Assembly (NCBI RefSeq): GCF_017876295.1
Contig: NZ_JAGINT010000002.1
Coordinates: 1,488,001-1,552,000, forward strand
From: Kribbella aluminosa
Lineage (GTDB): Bacteria > Actinomycetota > Actinomycetes > Propionibacteriales > Kribbellaceae
Length of the DNA stretch: 64,000 nt
Reading direction: 5' to 3'
In this document: piece by piece, positions 59,479-64,000 of the stretch
How positions within the stretch are numbered: position 1 is the first letter of the stretch
Layout of the letters: the number at the start of each line of letters is the position of its first letter
Notes under the pieces: generated by a model
Seen by the model: only the letters and a program-made list of their open reading frames with translations
Databases searched by the model: none
Told to the model about the DNA's origin: nothing
Position numbers and translations under genes: made by a program

Positions 59479-59865
59479 CTACAGCGCCTCGACATACGGT
59501 CGCGGCGCCCAGGCGGCGTCGACTTGCTCGCCTAGCAGTACGACATGGCAGTCGCCGGGGACGCCCTTGTGTGCGATTCGGTACACGAGTCCTGGTTGCA
59601 GGTTGTCGAGAAGGGGGCCGGAGACACGCGCACCGTCGAGGCGCCACGCATCACCGGCGTGGAACAGAATCGACGGGGAAGTGTCGGTCGGGCTGACCGT
59701 CACGGCCTGCGTTGATGCGGCCGTGCTCAGGTCGACCGTCGTGTGGACGTGATCGGCGCGGGTCGGCTGAAGGCGGTCGCAGGCGTCGGCTCCAGCCCGC
59801 ACAACGGTGTGCTCCGTGACGGAGCCGAGCAACTGGATCTCTCCCTCCGGCGCATCGATCGTCAC
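59479..59865 (-). CDS. hypothetical C-terminal domain or small gene displaced from the GNAT frame
   Basis: A 128-residue frame from GTG 59865 with normal actinobacterial composition (MTIDAPEGEIQLLGSVTEHTVVRAGAD; SPSILFHAGDAWRLDG; VYRIAHKGVPGDCHVVLLGEQVDAAW). The overlapping end of the GNAT frame is Arg-rich nonsense, so this frame is the coding one here. The upstream part of the same frame has no start with a ribosome binding site, so it may be the C-terminal domain of the GNAT protein after a one-base frameshift. The domain is not recognised. Confidence 0.5.
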   Translation of the reverse strand: MTIDAPEGEIQLLGSVTEHTVVRAGADACDRLQPTRADHVHTTVDLSTAASTQAVTVSPTDTSPSILFHAGDAWRLDGARVSGPLLDNLQPGLVYRIAHKGVPGDCHVVLLGEQVDAAWAPRPYVEAL

Positions 59866-60400
59866 AAGGCCAGGTGACCCGGCCCTGCCAGACAGCGCGG
59901 TCCATCGCTCTCCACTCGAACAGCGCGCCGCTGGACCTTCCTGGTACTTCGACGACTCGGAGGAGCCGCGCGCCGAGGGACTGGTAATACGTCTGCAAGC
60001 TCTGGTTGGTGCGCCAGACGTCCCATCGCAGAACCGAGAGTCCACGACGGCGCGCGTACATGAATCCCGCGTGCAGGAGGAGCTGGCCGAGTCCTTGCCC
60101 CGCGTATTCGAGACCGGTGGCGATCTTCGAGGTGTAGAGGGCCGGAACGCTTCGCTCCGATCGGCTCCAGAAGTCGTGGTCGGCGCGGGTGCTCAGCGTG
60201 ATCGTTCCGACGGTGCGGCGGGCTTCGTCGAGAAGCAGCCATGTCTCGCCGGCGGCGATCGTCGCCGAGGTGTCGCGTGCTGGGTCCTTCTTGGACCACT
60301 GAGCGAAACCGCGCTCGGCGAGCCAGGTGGCCCGTGCGGTCAGAAGCTCAGCGACAACTGCCGTGTCGTCCGCGGTTGCTCTAACGAGAGTGAACGTCAC
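59651..60400 (-). CDS. GNAT family acetyltransferase, frameshifted after ~170 residues
   Basis: As written 249 residues, but only residues 1-170 look real: FTLVRATADDTAVVAELLTARATWLAERGFAQW, the acetyl-CoA loop GLEYAGQGLGQLLLHAG, and NQSLQTYYQSLGARLLRVVEVPGRSSGALFEW. After about base 59890 the frame is an antisense-like Arg-rich stretch, while a credible sequence continues in the other frame down to 59479. GTG 60400 overlaps the GntR stop as GTGA, so the two are co-translated. The acetyl acceptor is unknown; given the position, it might act on the nearby RiPP or its regulator (inference). Confidence 0.75.
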   Translation of the reverse strand: MTFTLVRATADDTAVVAELLTARATWLAERGFAQWSKKDPARDTSATIAAGETWLLLDEARRTVGTITLSTRADHDFWSRSERSVPALYTSKIATGLEYAGQGLGQLLLHAGFMYARRRGLSVLRWDVWRTNQSLQTYYQSLGARLLRVVEVPGRSSGALFEWRAMDRAVWQGRVTWPCDDRCAGGRDPVARLRHGAHRCAGWSRRLRPPSADPRRSRPHDGRPEHGRINAGRDGQPDRHFPVDSVPRR

Positions 60401-61257
60401 AACTCTTGTCCCTCGATGGATTCGCCGTACCCGTCGCTCGGAGCTTCGTCGTCGGCGTCGGACAGCCTGCTTCCTTCCGCGAGCTGACGGCGGATCGCGT
60501 CGACACCCTCCGCGCTGCCGGTCTCCCAGATCAGCCGATTACGACCGCCCAATCGCACCGTCTGGGTCACGCGTGTCACGCGTGTATCGGTGGCTGCCGT
60601 ACGCGTTTGCACCAGCAACGGCGCGCCGAGGATAACGCCGAGGTCCGTCGAGTCCTCATCGTTGGCCGCAGCATCGGTTACTTCGTCTCGATGCGCGGTT
60701 TCCCGAAATCCCCGTTCCGTCAGGCGTCGGATGGTCCCTTCTTCGATGTCGTGCGGAGTGTCGAGCCCGGTCTGCGCTGCGAGATCGGGTGCGTACCAGC
60801 TCCGCTCCCGTGACCAAGGTTCGCCGTCGAGCAACTGGAGTGTCGTTCGTTCGACGACGATCGTGTCGGTGGGAAGCCCGAGACGTTGGGCAACGTGAGC
60901 CGGTGGCACACGCATGACCATCGTGAACCGCTTCGTCGGCACCCGTCGGGCTCGGCGCGCATTCTCCGTGAATGCGTCGGTTCCGGATCCCGAGCGCCCC
61001 GGTCGGAGCGCGTCGGTCGCGTGAAAGTTCGTCCGGCCGCGGGATCTGACGATGACGCCGCGCTTGCCGTTGACGTAGCCGGAGTAGGCGAGGCCCATGC
61101 GCTGTAGTTCGTTCACGGCCTGGCGTCCGGTCGATGGTGAGATCCCGTACTCGTCGGCCAGGTCGCGGACGGTCGGCAGGAAATCGCCCGGGCGGTACTG
61201 GCCGGCGTAGATCGCGCGGGTCAGGTCCTCCAGCACCTGCTGATAGGCGTGCGCCAC
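60397..61257 (-). CDS. GntR family regulator with UTRA domain
   Basis: A 286-residue repressor-type regulator: N-terminal winged helix (FLPTVRDLADEYGISPSTGRQAVNELQRMGLAYS) and a C-terminal UTRA ligand domain (RVPPAHVAQRLGLPTDTIVVERTTLQLLDGEPW; RLTQTVRLGGRNRLIWE-like end). GTG 61257 has AGGAGGAG 7 bases upstream and is preferred to the GTG at 61314. It is divergent from the RiPP cluster, and a palindrome sits between them. Confidence 0.88.
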   Translation of the reverse strand: MAHAYQQVLEDLTRAIYAGQYRPGDFLPTVRDLADEYGISPSTGRQAVNELQRMGLAYSGYVNGKRGVIVRSRGRTNFHATDALRPGRSGSGTDAFTENARRARRVPTKRFTMVMRVPPAHVAQRLGLPTDTIVVERTTLQLLDGEPWSRERSWYAPDLAAQTGLDTPHDIEEGTIRRLTERGFRETAHRDEVTDAAANDEDSTDLGVILGAPLLVQTRTAATDTRVTRVTQTVRLGGRNRLIWETGSAEGVDAIRRQLAEGSRLSDADDEAPSDGYGESIEGQEL

Positions 61258-61328
61258 GTCTCGACTCCTCCTGCGTGCTCGGCCGTCAAGCTCGCTTGAC
61301 TCCCACGCCGTCACACTACCCTTGAATG

Positions 61329-61353
61329 AACCAAGTTACTTGATTGCTTGGTT
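61329..61353. promoter_or_regulatory. candidate GntR operator in the divergent promoter region
   Basis: An AT-rich stretch contains AACCAAG (61329-61335) and CTTGGTT (61347-61353) as a perfect inverted repeat, and inside it CAAGT-T-ACTTG (61332-61342). It lies 72 bases from the GntR start and ~120 bases from the gene on the other side. Confidence 0.55.
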
Positions 61354-61473
61354 GACACAACCTCTCAAGGCGTGCACAGTTGCACTGAGCGTTCCGAATC
61401 TGACGTTCAGTGAACGGAGGTCTGCGATGGCGGGCGAATGTGTGCCGGTGATCGGCTTCGAATGGTTCCGGTC

Positions 61474-61812
61474 ATGCGGCCGCTGATGCTGGGCTTCGTG
61501 CGGGTCAACGGTGCACCGGCCGCCGAGCTCGAACTGACGGGCCGGATGGCGGGTTGGGCCTTTCGCGAGGGCTATGTGCTTGGAGTGACCTATCGGGAGC
61601 AGCCGGGGAACGGTGCGTTCGAGTCGTTGCTTCAGGCAATTACGAGGCATGGTGCGGCCGGTGTGATCGTGCCGAGCTTCGAGCACCTGGGGCCGCATCC
61701 GGAGGCGAGGGTGCGGGCTGTTCGGGACGAAACCGGAGTCAGCGTCTACGCGGTCGAACCCACAGCCGATCGCTCCGGCCGGAGCCCGGCGAGGTGCGGA
61801 GACGATGGCTGA
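61474..61812 (+). CDS. small resolvase-N-terminal-like protein
   Basis: A 112-residue protein (LMLGFVRVNGAPAAELELTGRMAGWAFREGYVLGVTY; AITRHGAAGVIVPSFEHLGPHPEARVRAV). It resembles the catalytic-domain fold of serine recombinases but lacks a DNA-binding domain and any obvious active-site Ser-Arg set, so it is not an active recombinase. Such proteins occur beside regulators in streptomycetes. ATG 61438 is an alternative start. A strong GGAGG at 61417-61421 serves ATG 61427 in another frame (19 codons), so the true 5' end is uncertain. Confidence 0.6.
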   Translation: MRPLMLGFVRVNGAPAAELELTGRMAGWAFREGYVLGVTYREQPGNGAFESLLQAITRHGAAGVIVPSFEHLGPHPEARVRAVRDETGVSVYAVEPTADRSGRSPARCGDDG

Positions 61813-61939
61813 CGAGCGGCAGTACGGCGCGTTGACCTGCGGCTCGGCGATCACCTGATCGAACAGCACATTGCGCCCGCAGCTCTCGGCTCGGCTGCCG
61901 TTGACAACCATTGGCACGTTGCGAGGAAAGGAATCTGAG

Positions 61940-62254
61940 ATGTTGCGATACGCAGATCGTCTTCCGCTCGGTGCGCCCTCCGGGCGACAGTCGGGTGTTT
62001 GTTCGCGGCCCTGGGGCCTGTCACGCCTCGAGCCGTTCCTGTCGGTCGATCAGGTGCCCGAGACGGTGGTTGATCTCGATCCGAAAACCCAGCTCGCGCG
62101 GTATGTCACGCCGAACGGCGTGATCACGATGGCTCCTGGTAAGCACTCCAGGTCGCGGCGCGGTACGGAGAAGGGCACCAAAACCGGCAACCGCAAGGAC
62201 GGCTCTCGACCAGGTGGCGACACCGACCACGAGCAAGACACCAAGCTGGATTGA
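61940..62254 (+). CDS. tgmA: ATP-grasp-modified RiPP (graspetide) precursor
   Basis: A 104-residue precursor. The leader holds RPWGLSRLEPF at residues 23-33, the recognition-type PWGL motif of the putative ATP-grasp-target family, and DLDPKTQLARYVTPNG at 45-60. The core is the polar C-terminus from ~K68, with Thr76, Thr80, Thr82, Thr95 and Thr101 as possible ester donors, Glu77, Asp87, Asp94, Asp96, Glu98, Asp100 and Asp104 as acceptors, and an Asp87-Gly88 pair suited to aspartimide formation. ATG 61940 has AAAGGAA upstream. The ligase gene follows directly. Which residues are joined is inference. Confidence 0.85.
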   Translation: MLRYADRLPLGAPSGRQSGVCSRPWGLSRLEPFLSVDQVPETVVDLDPKTQLARYVTPNGVITMAPGKHSRSRRGTEKGTKTGNRKDGSRPGGDTDHEQDTKLD

Positions 62255-62261
62255 GCCTCTG

Positions 62262-63239
62262 ATGGCGGACAAGGACCCGCGGCCGGTCATGGTCGTGACC
62301 GAACTGGATGATGCACATGCGGACCTCGTGATCGCGGAGCTCGGCGAGCGTGGCGTGCCGGTAGTTCGGTTCGATCCCGGCGACTTTCCCGATCGGTTGT
62401 CGATGTCGGCGTACATCGACGATGAGACCGACCCCGGTGGGTTTCTGGGCTGGATGACGACGCCGAGTCGGGTGGTGGCGCTCGGTGCCGTCAGGTCGCT
62501 GTATTACCGGCGGCCGACAGGCTTCGCCTACCCCCGGCTGGAGCCGCAAGCAGCGCGGTTCGCCGCGGCCCAGGCACGCTTCGGCCTGGGCGGTGTACTG
62601 ACCGGGCTGACCGGGTGCCGTTATGTGAACCACCCGCACGCGATCGCGGATGCGGAGTACAAACCTGCCCAGCTTGCGGTTGCCGTCGAGGTAGGCCTGA
62701 ACGTGCCGTCGACGCTCATCACCAATGATCTGATGGACGCCCGCGAGTTCACGGCGCAGCAGCCGACGATCTACAAGCCGCTGTACGTCGGTGAGTACCA
62801 GAGCGACGACGGGCAGCCTGCGTCGATCTGGGTGCGTGAGGTGACCGTTCAGGACCTGGATGAATCGGTCTCGTCGACCATGCATCTGTTCCAGGCGCGC
62901 GTCGAGAAGGAGGCCGATCTAAGGGTTACGGTGATTGGTGATGCAACGTTCTGCGTCCGCATCGACACGGATGATCCGACGCAGCTCGACTGGCGATACG
63001 ACTACGATCAGCTCGGCTACACCGTCGTACAGCCTCCGGCCGGCCTGGTCGCGGCCATGCAGAGTTATCTGAAACGCTTCGGACTGATCTTCGGCTGCTT
63101 CGACTTCGCGTTGACGGAGGCGGGTGAGGCCGTGTTCCTCGAGTGCAATCCCAACGGTCAGTGGGCCTGGCTGGAGGACGAGACCGGCGAACCGATGGTC
63201 GCCGCGATGGCAGACCTGCTGGCAGGAGGCGTCCGGTGA
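62262..63239 (+). CDS. tgmB: ATP-grasp ribosomal peptide maturase (graspetide ligase)
   Basis: A 325-residue ATP-grasp ligase that activates side-chain carboxylates of the precursor as acyl phosphates and forms omega-ester or amide links. Family features: VMVVTELDDAHADLVIAELGERGVPVVRFDPGDFP, the KPLYVGEYQ strand, RVEKEADLRVTVIGD and the metal-binding end GCFDFALTEAGEAVFLECNPNGQWAWLEDETG. ATG 62262 lies 7 bases after the precursor stop; GTG 62214, overlapping the precursor, is an alternative. Its stop overlaps the methyltransferase start. Confidence 0.93.
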   Translation: MADKDPRPVMVVTELDDAHADLVIAELGERGVPVVRFDPGDFPDRLSMSAYIDDETDPGGFLGWMTTPSRVVALGAVRSLYYRRPTGFAYPRLEPQAARFAAAQARFGLGGVLTGLTGCRYVNHPHAIADAEYKPAQLAVAVEVGLNVPSTLITNDLMDAREFTAQQPTIYKPLYVGEYQSDDGQPASIWVREVTVQDLDESVSSTMHLFQARVEKEADLRVTVIGDATFCVRIDTDDPTQLDWRYDYDQLGYTVVQPPAGLVAAMQSYLKRFGLIFGCFDFALTEAGEAVFLECNPNGQWAWLEDETGEPMVAAMADLLAGGVR

Positions 63240-64000
63240 TCCACGCGACAGCTGACGAGCTGAGGAGGCGTTTGGCCGACAGCTTGGCGGTGACGGGCGA
63301 CCTCCGGACCGAACCGTGGCGGCGTGCGGTGGAGACAGTGCCACGGGAGGCGTTCATCCCGTCCTTCTTCCGGCCGGTCGACGGGCCGGGTGAAACGTTG
63401 TGGGCGCCCGTGACCACCGAGCTGGTTGCCGGTGCCGAGCTGCTGCAGTTGGTCTACTCCGACGCGACCTGGGTGACGCAGCTCGACCGCCGTCTGACTC
63501 CGGAACAGACCGATCTGCCGATCGCAGGTGTCCCGACGTCCTCCTCGACCATGCCGGGCCTGGTGGTCCGGATGCTCGAGGAGCTCGGCGTCGAAGACGG
63601 CAGCAAGGTCCTGGAGATCGGCACCGGCACGGGCTATTCGACGGCGCTGCTCAGTGAGCGCCTTGCTGGGGCCGCGGTCACCTCGGTCGAGTTCGACCCC
63701 GAGGTCGCGGGACGTGCTGGTCGTGCACTGCGCAGTACAGGGTTTGATCCGACCCTTGTGGTTGGCGACGGAATCGACGGTCACGCGGCGGGAGCGCCGT
63801 ACGACCGAGTCGTCGCTACTTGCTCGGTCCGGCACATTCCGACGGCATGGATCGACCAGACGCGGGCCGGCGGCTCGATCCTCACCACACTCACGGGTTG
63901 GCTCGACGCGTCCGCGGGCCTGGTACGCGTCGAGGTCTTCGAGGGCGGCTCGGCCGAAGGGCGATTCCTGGGTACGACGGACTCGTTCATGCCCGCGCGG
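63236..64000 (+). CDS. tgmC: PIMT-like methyltransferase of the graspetide cluster (3'-truncated)
   Basis: The 255 residues seen are homologous to protein-L-isoaspartate O-methyltransferases: ETVPREAFIPSFF, STSS-type segment TSSSTMPGLVVRMLEELG, the SAM motif VLEIGTGTGYSTALLSERL, and DRVVATCSVRHIPTAWIDQTRAGG. In fuscimiditide-type clusters the equivalent enzyme methylates one Asp of the ring peptide, which then closes to an aspartimide. GTG 63236 overlaps the ligase stop as GTGA. The C-terminus lies beyond the window. Confidence 0.9.
   Translation, partial: MIHATADELRRRLADSLAVTGDLRTEPWRRAVETVPREAFIPSFFRPVDGPGETLWAPVTTELVAGAELLQLVYSDATWVTQLDRRLTPEQTDLPIAGVPTSSSTMPGLVVRMLEELGVEDGSKVLEIGTGTGYSTALLSERLAGAAVTSVEFDPEVAGRAGRALRSTGFDPTLVVGDGIDGHAAGAPYDRVVATCSVRHIPTAWIDQTRAGGSILTTLTGWLDASAGLVRVEVFEGGSAEGRFLGTTDSFMPAR

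Noticed and set aside
61474..61812. Active serine recombinase marking an integrated element
   Set aside because: Only a partial catalytic-like fold is present, without a DNA-binding domain, attachment sites or other mobility genes.
61898..61910. TTGACA as -35 of the RiPP precursor promoter
   Set aside because: No plausible -10 lies 16-18 bases downstream; that position falls in the ribosome binding site, so transcription probably starts further upstream.

Overview
The window is GC-rich chromosomal DNA from an actinobacterium. Lineage markers are a mycothiol synthase (mshD), an orphan OmpR-type GlnR, proline/glutamine/tyrosine-rich RDD membrane proteins, a Cys-containing leader peptide ahead of sulfur genes, and frequent GTG starts with 4-base stop/start overlaps. 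Gene content fits a Nocardioidaceae/Kribbella-like soil actinomycete; that genus-level guess is inference. From memory, the order pstB, mshD, glnR, thioredoxin, thiosulfate sulfurtransferase, DUF1416, nitrobindin-like, ygfZ follows M. tuberculosis Rv0820 to Rv0811, so the first ~51 kb looks like conserved core interrupted by lineage-specific inserts. No tRNA, rRNA, CRISPR array or intact transposase was found.

Layout. 0-4.5 kb: the end of a GH3 glycosidase, two DUF202 proteins, and a low-affinity phosphate module (PhoU-like DUF47 protein plus two Pit transporters). 4.5-11.7 kb: an acyltransferase, a TPP riboswitch with thiC, a SatD-like/membrane pair, and RDD/DUF4190-type low-complexity membrane proteins. 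11.7-20.1 kb: phosphate block with pstSCAB behind a PHO-box array, a DUF151 nuclease, a MITE-like element, a Nudix/histidine-phosphatase protein and ppk. 20.2-25 kb: accessory stretch with an esterase, a frameshifted HExxH protein, a PKD-like secreted protein and a lipoprotein. 25-38.4 kb: mshD, a secreted 5'-nucleotidase, glnR, a MoaD-like protein, anchored exported proteins, arfB, HIT, thioredoxin and the sulfur operon with its leader peptide. 38.4-44.8 kb: dtd, a frameshifted BKACE gene, a membrane molybdoenzyme, a very acidic repeat protein and a decayed repeat-rich spacer. 44.8-51.4 kb: DsrE, nitrobindin, a CitAB-type two-component system with a DctA transporter, an LLM oxidoreductase and ygfZ. 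51.4-58.3 kb: a five-gene sugar operon (binding protein, two permeases, GH35 beta-galactosidase, ROK regulator) with palindromic operators. 58.4-64 kb: an asparaginase, then a GntR/GNAT pair divergent from a RiPP locus.

The most interesting region is the right end. A 104-residue precursor with a PWGLSR leader motif is followed by an ATP-grasp ligase and, overlapping it by 4 bases, a PIMT-like methyltransferase that runs off the window. This is the layout of omega-ester/amide graspetides further modified to aspartimides (fuscimiditide/imiditide type). Phosphate supply is the other dominant theme: Pit, Pst, Ppk, a Nudix/phosphatase and an exported nucleotidase.

Three genes (HExxH protein, BKACE, GNAT plus tail) carry apparent single-base frameshifts. 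One lies in a six-G run. These may be assembly errors or true pseudogenes.
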